Shown here: piece after piece, positions 46,101 through 58,276 of the stretch | Layout: each line of letters begins with the position of its first letter | How positions within the stretch are numbered: the stretch's first letter is position 1 | Source of the DNA: Phaeoceros laevis | Lineage: Eukaryota; Anthocerotophyta; Anthocerotopsida; Notothyladales | DNA length: 64,000 bases | Assembly (NCBI GenBank): GCA_049999765.1 | Contig: JBNGIQ010009458.1 | Coordinates: forward strand, 177,258 to 241,257 | Direction: 5' to 3' | Notes under the pieces: generated by a model | Seen by the model: the letters and a program-made list of their open reading frames with translations, nothing else | Told to the model about the DNA's origin: nothing | The model's database searches: none | Position numbers and translations under genes: made by a program

Positions 46101-46200
46101 NNNNNNNNNNNNNNNNNNNNNNNNNNNNNNNNNNNNNNNNNNNNNNNNNNNNNNNNNNNNNNNNNNNNNNNNNNNNNNNNNNNNNNNNNNNNNNNNNNNN
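46101..46200. other. assembly gap, 100 N
   Basis: Run of 100 N. Confidence 1.
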
Positions 46201-49200
46201 TCTTCCTAAGATCGGGGCAGTTGCAGTTGCCCAGACAGAGGGCAGATACATGGTATGTTATGCATGTTAGCTATCGAGCAGACCAGGATGAAATTGAGAC
46301 AGTAGAACCACGTCCAAACAAGGCAGCAAGCCCACCTGGATTTATTAGTCTAGACCCGAACCCCAATGCTGGAAAAAGCAAGGGGAGCATGCCCACCCAC
46401 TCGAATGGACTCTACTTAGTCAATCGGCCACGGTCGGGTCGAGGCGGTTTGTGGCCAGACAGCCCATCGGGCTAACTAAACGACATAGCCATGCACGCTG
46501 CCATCTCGGCTCATTCATTCAATGCTTGCGGCTAATCATGCCTTTTATGTCTCTAACAAGCCGGCGCCGCGTGGCCGGGCAGCCCTGGAGTCACGTGCAA
46601 GCCGATGGCGCGTTCGGAACGCGCTTCTTACCGGAGCTCCGGGCCACGTCGGCGCCGGTCACGCGACCGGAGATCCGGCGGGGCAGCGGGCCGGCGGGCA
46701 GGAAACCAGTGAAAAGGAGGGGGGCTTCCTCCCGGCGCCACCGTCTGGCGTGACCACGCTCTTGAATGCATTTCATCATAGCATTGCCAAAAGCTCTGCG
46801 CCATGCCATCATGACCATCATATCATGCGCGTGCCTGCCCCCCTACTGCCCGTTTCAGGCCGCAGCCAGCCGAGCCACCCATGGGCCATGCCCGTGCGCG
46901 CTCGCCATCATACCATCATACCTTTTTGCTTTCCAGTTTGTATGCTATGTAGACGACGACGACCACCGCGGGGGTGCACTGTACATACATTGAGTGTATT
47001 GAAGCGGTAGATTTGACCAAACTTAACGGAACGGGTGGGGAGGGCGACGGGCTGGCGGGAGCTGTCACCGGTTCCCGGTGGCCATTACGACGGGTGGGTT
47101 GGCCGAGGGCGCTCTTATAAATGCTTCTGGAAGGGGAAGCCGAAGCTCATAAAGCTCGTCTACCAGCCCTTTCGGTTGCATCGAAACGGAGACTCGGTCA
47201 AGCGGTGCGTCCCGTTCCGCGGGCCCACGGTGCCTTCCAGCTTCCGTCGCACGGACCCGGACGGGACGGGTCCGCAAAGGTGTTGTAGAAGGGCACGGGT
47301 TGACATCGCGTAAGATTGAGAAGAGAACGTCCCACCCTTGAAATCTGACCCCGTCCCGTTTCGGGAGTAGACAGCGACTACTTTTTCAGTCCATCCCATT
47401 GGATGGGCATGAATACGCATGATGATGGCATTTCGTGCTGTATTTCGAATTTCGGGGGACGTCCAAAATTTATTGCAATTCACTGTTGCAACGGTGGCTG
47501 CAAGTGACGAGTATGTGGACTTGCCGATATTCATGGCAACGTATACGGTAGGCCTTGCAAATTTGCGCGAGCAAGTGAGAATAGAGCCTTTGGACTTGCC
47601 GACAAGACATGCTTGGTAGGGTAGGGCTTGTTGTGTAAAGAGGCGTTTTTTTGTGTGGAGAGAGCTTGGAGACCAAGCTGTGTTCTTTTGCCTATTTATC
47701 TATTGACGGGCACCAAATTCCAAGCGATTGTGAGAAATACATGTATTTCTTTATTTTATTCCAAAGGTCAAAAGTGGAGCACCATCTTCTTCATTCTCCG
47801 CAATTGAGTTCCTCATTCATTTCCATGTGCAACAGCTGGATTGGTTTGCTTTTGTTGCTTGGCACTCTATGGAATTTGACCCAAGCTGCTCTCATTCATT
47901 TCCATGTGCACCAACTCCTTGCGCATGCTTTTTGTAGTAGTGGAGTGTGCAATATGTGGAATTTGACTGACACATGTATCAAAACTTTTTGACCATTTTG
48001 CCACTTGATGTTTGTTTCTTTTGCAAGATTGTCAATGTGTGTACACTTCAATGACTGCCCCATGAGCGCAAGTAGATTGCTCATAATTTACAAGGGAATT
48101 TTCTCACAAGAGAGATGTTTTTTGGTTCCTTGTATATACTTTCTAGTAAATCTTACCTCGATTTGTAATTTAGAATTGTATTGAACTTAAATCTAGTTGT
48201 ATGAGCTGCCTAGGTAAGTTGTTGCATCTACTTTGTATACCAAATGCATCACAGAAATTTTGCCCTCCCCTTGTTTTTGCAAAACTGGACTCCTTTAGAC
48301 AATGAAATTTCTCTTTATGGCCTAACAAGTTCAATTCTCATGTAAAATTTTAATTGAAGGACCATCCGCCAATGTGGACAATTTGAAAGTAATCCATTTT
48401 TCATGCAATCAATTGATTGATGGAAAAATTTCTGGTGTAAGTGCCATTTTTATTTTTCTTTGTAACACATTGATATGTTATCTAAATACTTGACTTCATT
48501 GCGACCTAAGTGGTGCATGCATATGGCTGCCAAAAGGTTGATTTTTCTGGTTTTAGCTAATAATTATGTATTTTTTTCTTATAATATATTGTAAGTCACA
48601 TCACATTGAAGTCAAATTAAAATGTTTGATACTGTACATGAAGAAATTGCATATCAATATTACTGGTCGCAATTCCCTATGTCATTCAATAGGTGTAACG
48701 CAATCATGTACGATCTAAGCGTCACAACTTCCCTCCTACCACAAGAAAAAGCAGACGTTCTCTCTTCCACAAGAGTCTATACAAATGAACGCCACAAAAA
48801 GCAGGAGGAAAAGAAGCTGAGTTGCGCGCCATCTAGAAACAATGCTTTGCTTTTGGTGTTTTGGATGAAGTATCGGGCAAAGAGCAAATATCTGTGGTGT
48901 GTGTGTGGGGGGGGGAGCGGTTTTTTTGCTTGACGCACAATGGGGTTGGGTTGGTTGGCTGGGGTAGTATACATATGGTGGAGCATGGAACGGGGTTTTC
49001 GAGAAAGGGTGGGGCCGTTCCCCCGTTGGGGAATTGAAAGCGGTGCGGGACCCTTACCTGTGCATGTCCATGTCACCCCGTTCCGTGGCCGTTGACTGGT
49101 GCGCATTAGCTGTGAAAATCAGAAAATGGGTCAGTGTATATACATGGGGGAGCACGCTATCTCGGAAATTGAGCACTCTTCCTTTTTCCGCTCCGTTTGT

Positions 49201-49757
49201 GCTTGCGTATGCGTTGCAGACGCGCACGGCGTGTAAAGTGTAAGGGAAGCCAAAAAGCAGACCGACGACGTGTCTCGCAGATGTATTCTTCCTTCTTCTC
49301 CTTCTTAGTATTGTACAAGCAGACTGACACACATAAAGACGTGTCGTAGTGTATCCATATCTGCTACAAGAAAAGAACTAGTCTATGCTACAGTAGAACA
49401 ATACCTGCGCTGGCCTGGGCTGGGGCCATACTCTGGCAATGAGGCTAGACTGCTGATTGATGATGATAAGGGGGTGTCGAAATTCTCGTCCCCTCCCAAA
49501 AGCTGATCTCCATCGTGACTGCATACCTCAGCTATGGCATCACAGTCTCCCAATCATTGTATTTTAAACCATAAGAAAAATGCCTCTACTTGATTGCACT
49601 GCAGTCGAAGATGGATTCTGATGGAAGGGGTAGAAAATGTGGATTTTCTTTTTCGGATTTTCCAAGCTCTAGTAACTTGGAAATGTCCATGCCTTGACAA
49701 TCGCTCCCTTGAGCAAACAAGGAAGAAGGAATTCGAAGTGCCATGCAATGTCATCTT

Positions 49758-49857
49758 NNNNNNNNNNNNNNNNNNNNNNNNNNNNNNNNNNNNNNNNNNN
49801 NNNNNNNNNNNNNNNNNNNNNNNNNNNNNNNNNNNNNNNNNNNNNNNNNNNNNNNNN
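49758..49857. other. assembly gap, 100 N
   Basis: Run of 100 N. Confidence 1.
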
Positions 49858-50521
49858 CTGCTTATTTGTCTAACCGTCTATCTAGAATGTATGTAACTGA
49901 AAAATTCCGCGACAACTGCTCCAAAACGGCAGCATGCCAACTTTGTCGGCAGCCACGCCGGACATATACAATAGTCTAATAAAACGCTATCGGATGTAGC
50001 GCAAGCCTACTTGTTGGCAGTATTACGTGGATGTGCCGCTATCGTATCTTGGCCTGCATTTCGTCAAAGGTATCTTATCTTGCAAACGAACTTACTGTAG
50101 CGCCCACCCAAGCCTAAACTCTAAACATTACTATCTGTCCACTAAATGTAAAAGCCTTGCTGTCCCCTATTATTTAGCTGCTGCTAATATAGTAGCAAAT
50201 GTAGGTCCCTGCTGTTTGCCCGGCTATACGGGTATAGTGCACGTACGTAGCCAGCCTGGGTTATGGTGTGGGTTAAGATACCGTAGAGTAGGGTAATGAA
50301 ATGTGAAGTGATTTGACTGACATGTGTGCTGTTTCCACAAATTTGGGGAGGTCAGGTTGCGCCTGAGGCACGCGGCTCCCGACACCCGAGAAAGGGTTGC
50401 AGCCCCCAACGAGCCGGCCGACCGGCACGAGCCATTCCGTTCCGTCCCTCCTCGGCCCTCGGCCTCCAACCCTCCCCGCAATTTCGCGCTTGCGGACGCT
50501 TCCGGTCCTTTTCGTGTGTGT

Positions 50522-50578
50522 CGGACGGATGGATGGATGGTTGGGTGGACGGATGGTCGGACGGATGGACGGATGGAC

Positions 50579-50607
<29 letters not shown>
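50522..50607. repeat. tetranucleotide microsatellite (GGAT/GGAC)n
   Basis: Imperfect run of GGAT and GGAC units with a few GGTT/GGTC interruptions. Confidence 0.9.
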
Positions 50608-50609
<2 letters not shown>

Positions 50610-50884
50610 GGCAGCCCCGGTGCCCCGGTGGGCGCTCCCACTGTTTCGCGCTGATCAGATGTGATCATCGAGTAAAAAAGTGAAAAGCGGCGTAAAAATA
50701 GACCGCCCGACACTTTTGACGCCAGTTTCACTTTTTCTTTTCCGCTTGGCTGTCAAGTAAAAAGGCTCGTCTAATTTTGGGGATGCACCTACGCTCTGTG
50801 CTAATCATGGCCACACAATAATTGGCTTGCTCCACAATCACACGCCATACCAAAAGGAAAAAGCCTTATGAATTGCCCCCCCCA

Positions 50885-50965
50885 ACAGAGGAGGAGCCGT
50901 GGGATTCGAAACCACGGTCTCCCGCCTTCTGTCTCCACCTCACTCCGCTAGTAAACCAAGGACGG
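50885..50965 (-). mobile_element. tRNA-derived SINE head (putative)
   Basis: On the minus strand, a box A-like TAGCGGAGTGAGGTGG is followed about 30 nt later by a box B-like GGTTTCGAATCC flanked by complementary CCGTGG/CCACGG arms. This is a pol III promoter layout, but no full cloverleaf or CCA-less acceptor stem forms. A SINE head or decayed tRNA is the likely explanation. The 3' body is not defined. Confidence 0.45.
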
Positions 50966-51257
50966 AGTAGAGTAACCGTAGGGGCTTCGTGTCAATTCGC
51001 TGCCGGTACCAAAGCCCTTCAATAATGGTTTCCAAACCCGCCAACACCCGCTAAAGCCAAAGCCACGCTTGGACAACACCTCCATAATTAATCATCCATG
51101 AAAAGAATTAAATTACATGTTTTACTATGTTCGGAGGTGAATCAACAAACTACCCTGTTAGAAGGGGGTGCTATTTTGTGCGATTCTTCACAAATCTGCG
51201 AAGATTGAATTTCCGTGGTCCAATGTAAGTGAAACATGTAGACTCCTTGTGATGACA

Positions 51258-51926
51258 TTAAAAGTACGGGATAGAAAGTTCTTCTGGGCCTTGCCAGCGT
51301 AACTCCTCTAAATATGAAGCTAGTGCTTCCAATTCCCCGTCAAATGAAGCTAGTGCTTCGAATTCCTCCACAAATCGTGCTGCTCCAACCTCGAGGTCAT
51401 TTCGCCCCAAAATTGAAATAGGCATGTCCGTGGAGTCCATGCTCTCCGCATCGGGCTGGTAGACCGTGGTCTCGCATTCGTGTTGGTAGTCGAGGGTGTC
51501 CGCGCAATTTGCCTCGTCCTCCTTTGTGCTCCAAATTTGGAACAAGTCTTCCATGGGGTTAGCACCATCCTCTTCCTCATGTGATTGTTCTGATTCTTCA
51601 TAGATTGATGCTAGCTCCCGAAGCCTCAAGAAATTGCAGTTTGCCTCGTCCTCCTTTGTGCTCGAAATTTGGAACAAGTCTTCGATGGAGTTAGCATCAT
51701 CCTCTTCCTCATGTGATTGTTCTGCTTCTTCACAGATTGATTCTTCATAGGTTGTTGCTAGCTCCAGAAGCCTCAAGAAATTACACACATGTACACCACG
51801 AGCTCCTTGAGTGTCCGTGTCCGCTTCACTGTCCTGGCGTCCGCCGCCTTCTCCCAAGGTCTCTTCATGTTTATGGAGGTAATAGGATTTACACACCAAA
51901 ACGCCAGGGACTGCCGCCTCCGACAT
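51258..51926 (-). CDS. hypothetical acidic protein with internal duplication
   Basis: ORF of 222 aa starting MSEAAVPG. Two adjacent copies of an about 45-residue block (CNFLRL.ELA..YEES then EQSHEEED.AN and EDLFQI.STKEDEAN) are followed by a shorter pair (EALASF/EALASY). It is strongly acidic. I recognise no family. Conservation of the duplicated block at the protein level, with third-position differences visible between copies, hints at coding. The 5' end could be an internal exon of a larger gene. Confidence 0.4.
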   Translation of the reverse strand: MSEAAVPGVLVCKSYYLHKHEETLGEGGGRQDSEADTDTQGARGVHVCNFLRLLELATTYEESICEEAEQSHEEEDDANSIEDLFQISSTKEDEANCNFLRLRELASIYEESEQSHEEEDGANPMEDLFQIWSTKEDEANCADTLDYQHECETTVYQPDAESMDSTDMPISILGRNDLEVGAARFVEEFEALASFDGELEALASYLEELRWQGPEELSIPYF

Positions 51927-52262
51927 ACCTGGTGTAAGGCAAGCGTAGTACGCAAGGGAGTCCTTCTCGAGTCCTCCTCAACTCCCTCCTGAATACCACA
52001 AATTAGCACAATGCTCGTTGCAACGAGGCCCCGGCCCCTCTTAAGGCATTGAAGATGAGTTAATTGCTAAGTTCGGTGTAGTGTCTACAGACTCAAAACG
52101 GTATAGTTCAATTATAGCCGGATAGTCGAGCCCTTTCTATACTAGTCTAGTTCGCTTTTATTATTATAGCCTCTGGCCTCTTTTTCCTTGTTGGCCGCAC
52201 CGCACCGATGGTTGCGTGGTTGGGTGGGTAGAGTTGCTTCCAAAAGACACGTGCTTTGACGA
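51927..52262. other. intergenic
   Basis: Nothing supported. Confidence 0.4.
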
Positions 52263-52335
52263 CGATCACGGCGGGATTCGAACCCGCAATCTCCCGCTCC
52301 GGAGGCGAGCGCCTTATCCATTAGGCCACGCGACC
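52263..52335 (-). tRNA. tRNA-Arg (anticodon CCG)
   Basis: A full cloverleaf folds on the minus strand. The acceptor stem GGTCGCG pairs with CGTGATC (two G-T wobbles). The D arm is GCCTAATGGATAAGGC. The anticodon stem CTCGC/GCGGG has loop CTCCGGA, anticodon CCG. The T arm is GCGGG-TTCGAAT-CCCGC. The discriminator is G, and no intron is present. It decodes CGG. Confidence 0.95.
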
Positions 52336-52689
52336 GGTTCTTTCGATGCTAATCTTGCATTAAACAGCGTTTTTAGCGTTTTTCATCAACAAATCACGCG
52401 GTCTGCCTCCGCCTCACTTACAGGCGGACGGAGAGGGGTGGCAATACCACCACAATTCGCCCTCGAGTTTAGGGTGGATTCAAAATCCTGTTTACAAGAA
52501 CTGTGAACCTAGTGGGGCTGGGGGGCTTCACTGTATAAACTCCAAGCAGTACCTGCAGATGTATCTGACCTATCAACTTGGACGCACCCGGAGAACATGT
52601 CCCTTTCGAGCATTTAAAATGATTTAAATGGTATGTTCGGATTTAGGGTACAGTACTGGACTGGAGAGTCAAAAGTTCAAAACGGTGTG
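52336..52689. other. intergenic between tRNA and PAC4 pseudogene
   Basis: Nothing supported. A short GC-rich inverted motif (CTGCCTCCGCCTC...CAGGCGGACGGAG) is at about 52401-52431. Confidence 0.4.
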
Positions 52690-54410
52690 ATAAAATGGTT
52701 AGAAACGGAACTTTGAAAGGCCGTTCCCTCCTCCGCATGACAAATGTTTGTCAGCCAAGCTCAGCTCTGCCCTGTCTCCTTCAAATCTGTTTCCAGAAGA
52801 AGACAGTCTGGTCCCGTCTTCAGCACAAGCAAAAGGGCAGCGAAGGCTGGCTGCATCATGCTCGTGCTTGCTTGCTATTTTGAGGAAGCTGCTTTGTCTA
52901 ACTAGGGAGGAAGGACCTTCAATGCTGGTTGAGCCCAGTCACACATTTGCTGCTGCCGGGCTAAAGATAAATCATCTAGAAAGCTAAAAAGCTTTCACAA
53001 GAGAGCATGAAGTTCAAGCTGCAGCACACGTTGCGCTGCAGAACTAAAGTAGCAACAGCTGCAGACTCAACTAGGCACGTTTGTTGTCACGCCAAAAATT
53101 ACAAGGTCTTGGAGGCTACAAGGAAGGTCCGGTATTTGGGGGAAGCTACTTTGTGATCAAGTAGGGAGGACCTTCGATGGTCGTCGGCAATGCAACGCTT
53201 GGTCCACGACGAGCCACCCGTTTGTTATCCCAGCAGCTAAAGATACCCAAGATGCAAAGCTGAAAAGCTTCATCAGCCTGGCCCCTGCACAGGAGAGCAT
53301 TAACTTCTTCAAGGAGGATTTTCACGCATGTTATGCTGTCACTGTAAGGAACGATCAATGCTCAGCAGCAATAGGATGGATGATCAGCTACATACAGGGC
53401 CAGCTCTAGAAGGCCAAAAAGTTCTTATGCATCCGCGTGGGACCTTCACCTCTATCAAAAGCAGTGCATTCCTGCCGGCAAATCTGCCTAATGACGAATG
53501 GCGACAGCTTACAACTCAATCTATATCATCAGGGAAACTGCATCATACTGGGCAGCCACCTGTGTGCCAAGGTAATTGTCTAGCCCCCATCTTCCACACC
53601 CCCTGGCTGCACCCTTCCAGCACAACCTTCTAGATCTGCCCAGGTAACATCTTTCAAAGCTGGTGCGGGTCTTGTTTGACATGAAAGATGTTGGAGCAAT
53701 CTTCGTTCTGCAAATGCCTGCGTCCATAACAAGTCCCAAGTCAGAAGGCAGGTCACAGACTGGTTTCCTGTTGCCACGCCACAAACCAGCAGCATCATAA
53801 ACAACCTCTCAAGTGTTGGCACTTGGCAGGGTGTCAGATGCTAGTACTAAGCTCCACCTGGTTTCAAGGCTGCAAGAGGAGTGTATCATCAACAAGTTAC
53901 TCCACATTTTTCCTAGAAGCATGAACCCATCAACCTTCATGAACTTCCTGCTGTTTGAAAAGGAGCACAACACTCGATTTTTCTGCTGCAAGACTCTGAA
54001 GCCCAGCTAACCAAGCCTCCTGGCACAGCTTGGAGTATCAGCTCCTCCCCAAGAGAACAGCTAAGCTTGAGGTATTGGTCTGTAACATGATAAACCCATC
54101 GAGCTCCCAGTCAGAATGCTTAATGAAAGGGAAGAACAAGGAACAAACGAGTTCAGTGTACATGTGCGCCAGCTATCACTGCACACGCCAAAAAAACAAC
54201 TGAATGAACTCACTTGTGGTCTTGGCCTTGCTGCATACAGACTTCCAAAGCTGGGCTCACGGAGAGCTGTCCAGATACAGTTGGCAATCAATTAGGTCAA
54301 GATTCGGGTTCACCTGAATGCATCGTTGAAGCAGTCTGATCTGCGAGGCAGAGAATTTGGAGGCATAAGGTGGTTCTCATGCGCTTCTTCCGTGTAATTG
54401 CAGATGACGG
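52690..54410 (-). pseudogene. unprocessed PAC4 pseudogene
   Basis: Read on the minus strand, this region follows the PAC4 gene at 23141-24345 including its introns. Parts of exon 1 and intron 1 (about 54270-54405), exon 2 (about 54225-54260), exon 3 (about 54005-54075), exon 4 (about 53810-53870), intron 4 and exon 5 start (about 53690-53800), and the 3' flank in two copies (about 53110-53320 and 52870-53030) can all be recognised. The exon 1 donor is lost (GATCAG|AC) and exon 2 has lost about 15 bases, so no functional product is expected. Retention of introns shows DNA-level duplication, not retroposition. Confidence 0.82.
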
Positions 54411-56076
54411 GCTACCAGTCGTACTTCTCGGCCCTTGCTGCACCACGACTGTGTTGGCCATCTTGCACCAGGTTCGTCCCCATCCAGAGAAGCACTGCTA
54501 CTTCCTGCTGTGCTCTTGAGAGGCCAGGACAGGACAGCCCAGCCCACCCCAGCTGTAAGCTTACCTGGCATTTGCCACCCGTGACCATGCTGCCCTCCAA
54601 AGGACACCTATCCACCAATTTCTACAACAAATTCAGCATCACCAAATCCTGACTAGTCGACTAGAGAGTCCTGGAAGCAAGGGAGTTATCTGTACAGACT
54701 TATCAGCTGGACAATTCAAGGTGCAGTTAGGGAGGGCTGTGCAGCAACCAGCAGACAAGAGAACTCCATTGCGTCACCGCGCTCATGACATAGCTTACAA
54801 GGTGCTCGCATAACTGGCCATGTCGGAATCATTGCCAGCAACCCTCCGTGCACTCATTGTGGCATTGTGTTGTGTTTGGACGGTCAAGTGCTCCTACACG
54901 GAAGTACTAATAACTCGACCACCAACAACCAGCGCTGCATCGGTGTACCACCCGGATTGCGCTTGGAGTTCACACTTCTGAGAACCGGGCCTTCATATCG
55001 AATTGTTGTGCTGCGCAGGACTCCGAGTAGGGATGCAGCTTTACTCCTCACTGAAGCCTCCATGAATTTCATAGTAACTTACCTCACGCCCCAAAAAAAG
55101 GGGTGTATGAATTTACGCTAAGTTGATACGGTTGACCGGGGTTGACCCTATTTTGAGGGGCCAGGCTTGCATATAACAGACTGTTTTCACTAACACCGCA
55201 GTGACATGTAAAGCAGTCATTCTACCCTCTCAACCCCCGGAAACCTGCATCCCTACCGTACTTAGTTACATAGGGATGTCCCGGTAGAAACTAACTGGTA
55301 ATTATCAATTCGTAAATACAAGTTTAAAACACTTTTTATCAGGCCTCTGGGAAATCAAAGTAACCAATACTAACCATCAGGTAATTATCAATTGGTGTAA
55401 ATACCCTGTTGTAAAGAGATTAGGTTGATAATTACCTGTTTTAAAGAGATTGGGTTGATAATTACCACATAGTCAGTTAATAACAGACCGATTTGGTAAT
55501 TATCATATAGGTGATACCGATATATTTGATCTCCATGCATACGTGTGAATGTCTATACATGAACACAAGGGGAACCCAAAAAAATATCCAAGTCTTGTGG
55601 AGTTCTTCTTTGTTAGGTTTGGAATACTAAGCCTTGAAAGGTTTGTTTTTTATTATAGTTTTGATTTCTATCATTTCTATATTTGTTTTAAACTTCTCAA
55701 TTTATTTTAAATTCCTCAATTTGTTTTAAACTCCACAATTTATTTTGAACTCCTCAAAATTGATGGAAACTGTTTTTAACTGTTATAAATATGATAATTT
55801 ATTTTAAACTGGGAGGAATTCCTCATAAGTTTCTACCAACCATCCCTAGGGACCCTACGCATGAGAGCCTAGGTTAAGCTGGGGTTTACATGAGGCTGGG
55901 CAATCAAATCCAGAAGCCTTCAAGCAAATTCCTAGTGCAGGGTTTTAGCAGAATTGCAGACCGGTGCAGCTAACGATTTGCTGGAAAATTGTTCGCAAGG
56001 TGCACAGCCGGCGCTGGAACCATCTCCGCAGCCGAAGCTAGGCGAGGATACAGAGCGGATCAGGAGATTCAGGGTG
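54411..56076. other. intergenic, AT-rich, upstream of NAA20
   Basis: No supported gene. It includes a TTGATAATTACC-type short repeat (about 55380-55480) and a four-copy 19-bp repeat. The last 150 bases are probably the NAA20 leader. Confidence 0.45.
55682..55757. repeat. tandem repeat, four contiguous 19-bp units
   Basis: Consensus TTTRTTTTAAACTCCTCAA repeated exactly end to end at 55682, 55701, 55720 and 55739, with one to three mismatches per unit. Confidence 0.9.
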
Positions 56077-57169
56077 ATGACGACAATTCGGAGGTTCTGC
56101 TGCGATGATCTCCTCCGCATCGCACCTGTCAACTTGGACCATCTCACCGAAACTGTAAGCGCGTAGAAATTGGTTGCCATGTGCTCGAGGTCAACAGTTT
56201 TGCTCATCCTGTGTCGGTGCTGATCACGCAGTACAACATGGCTTTCTATCAAACGTACCTTGCGACGTGGCCTGACTACTTCCACATAGCCAAGGGCCCT
56301 AATGGATCTGTCATGGGTTACAGTAAGTCATTCTTCCCTCTTTTGTGCATACAAACTGTTCTGTCCAAGGCTGCCTGCACTGAGCTGGGGCCTCTGCAGT
56401 TATGGGCAAGGTTGAGGGGAAGCAAGAATCCTGGCATGGCCACGTAACAGCCTTGAGCGTCGCTCCTGAGTATCGTCGTCAAAATCTGGCCAAGAAACTC
56501 ATGGGAATTCTCGAGGAAGTCACTGAGAAAACGTAAGTCCTGGTTCCTGGCTGAAGGATTTGGTTTTTGGACCCTGAATCTCTAAGCTTTGCAGCGGCAT
56601 CATCAGTCCACTTTCCCATTGGTGCAACTCAAATATTCTGTTGAGCAGGAAGCCATCTTCTGAAGTGGAAAAAATGTCCTAACTGAAGGTGGTTGTTTGG
56701 TGCAGCTATAATGCCTACTTTGTGGACTTGTTTGTGCGAGCATCAAATGCCCCAGCGATCCGAATGTATGAGAAGGTATGCCCTGTCTGCAAGTATGATT
56801 GCATGTATGCATGATGAGAGAAACCTGTTCAAACTTGCTGCTTATCTACTCTGAATGATGATTCTTGCACTATGTCGACCTTCTCTAACCACGCTGTCGC
56901 GTTGCTGCTCTTTCAGCTAGGTTATATCGTTTACAGAAGAGTACTTCGGTACTACTCTGGAGAAGAGGATGGACTAGGTGCGGCAATGGGTTTCCATTGT
57001 CTCGAGATCATTACAGGTTGTGTTTCCTTTTTGCTGTGACCCATGTTTCTCACCATTCCACGGGTGACATGTTGCAGATATGAGGAAAGCCATGCCAAGG
57101 GACAAAAAGAAAAAATCAGTTATTCCGCTGAAAAAGCCCGTTACGCCTGATGAACTTGAGTTCGATTGA
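56077..57169 (+). CDS. NAA20: N-alpha-acetyltransferase 20, NatB catalytic subunit
   Basis: Six exons, 56077-56154, 56232-56322, 56400-56532, 56706-56775, 56917-56977 and 57078-57169, all in phase, give 174 aa, the normal family length. The start MTTIRRFCCDDLLR is the universal NAA20 N-terminus. The GNAT fold is complete: NLDHLTETYNMAFYQTYLATWPDYF, IMGKVEGKQESWHGHVTALSVAPEYRRQNLAKKLM (acetyl-CoA loop RRQNLA), YFVDLFVRASNAPAIRMYEKLGY and VLRYYSGEEDGLDMRK. With NAA25 it acetylates nascent chains beginning Met-Asp, Met-Glu, Met-Asn or Met-Gln on the ribosome. Confidence 0.95.
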
Positions 57170-58276
57170 TTGACGCTCATATTTTGAGTCATGCTGTCTC
57201 TTGTGAATAACTAGCTCGTTAGAACAGAGCTCAAGACCCTCCAGCATCGGTGACTAAAAACCTGCAACTTGTGGACTCGAGGGGATTTGACTTTTACGAT
57301 CTTTTATCTTTTGCTGGAAAGTCAGCTGTAACGATTCCAGATGGCTCTTGAGTTGTATAAATCTGTGAGAAGAAGCACCATAGCTTTAGCTGCCAATCCT
57401 CCAGCAGAGATCCAAAGCAAACAATGTGGAAGCACTTACCAATTGCTAAGTGCTGGAGAGTCTCGTAAAGTTGGTTTCCTTTTCCTGTTTTGAATGGCCT
57501 TTGTGGCAAGCAAAAAATAACAGCTCATCGGCTAGTCATCAGAAATTCAGACTGACCTGTGAAGCAAATTCAGACAGCAATTTGTCAACGGATCTTCTAT
57601 TGTTACAGTAGAAGTTTTCTGCCCTGATGTTCTGCCCTTCCCCGAGTCTATAAAAAAAGGTGGTGACATGTGGCACATGGATGCAACTATCGAATACTAG
57701 CAGGAGGCATATCCCTCTTGTCTTTGGCTGTGTTGTAACCCGGGGCATTTAAGGTGAAGCCCAGTCAAAGGCGGCAGGACGGGGAGTAGACCACAATAAC
57801 CGGCCGGCCTCTCATGCCGGACCCAGGCAGGCATCTTGCCCAAGCGAGTACTGCTCACGCATAAGCTCACTTGAGGCAAACGTCCGGTGCTCGCAGACAA
57901 GTGAAACTTCTAGTCTATATACCGAGGTATCAAGCGACAGTGAATATTTTGCGGATGGAACTCGCTGGGACAGTATCCAAGTTGAGGGTCCCGGCTGGCC
58001 TTGGCATGTCCTGTATGTCAGTACTTGGTGGGCGGCCGTCCAGCCATGTTGGTATAGAAGGTTCTTAGGCACTCGCTCCTCTCATTCAGAGCGCATGCAG
58101 CCTCCCAAACAATAGTGAAGTTCTAGAGCACGTCTAGTAGCAGTTGTAGACGAGCGAGAAGAGGCTCGTCAGCTGATTTCAAGGATGAATCGCCTCCATT
58201 ACCTACTTGCAAGCATGCACAACTAGCTTGCCCAGCAGTTGGATTCCCTGGCTGTCGTCTGAACACCTCTGTCGTG
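57170..58276. other. intergenic, NAA20 to NPF gene
   Basis: No supported gene; the short ORFs have no family resemblance. The distal part should contain the NPF promoter and leader. Confidence 0.45.

Larger units (their letters stand above)
45967..51257. other. gene-poor interval with two assembly gaps
   Basis: About 5.3 kb without a supported gene. It includes a GC-rich stretch (46,560-46,760), a partial duplication at 47,812-47,967 (CTCATTCATTTCCATGTGCA twice), AT-rich sequence to 48,900, a short-repeat region and a tRNA-like SINE head. Confidence 0.45.

Noticed and set aside
48622-48933. 103-aa ORF in AT-rich intergenic DNA
   Set aside because: No similarity, no splice sites in keeping with a gene, ends in a G-run.
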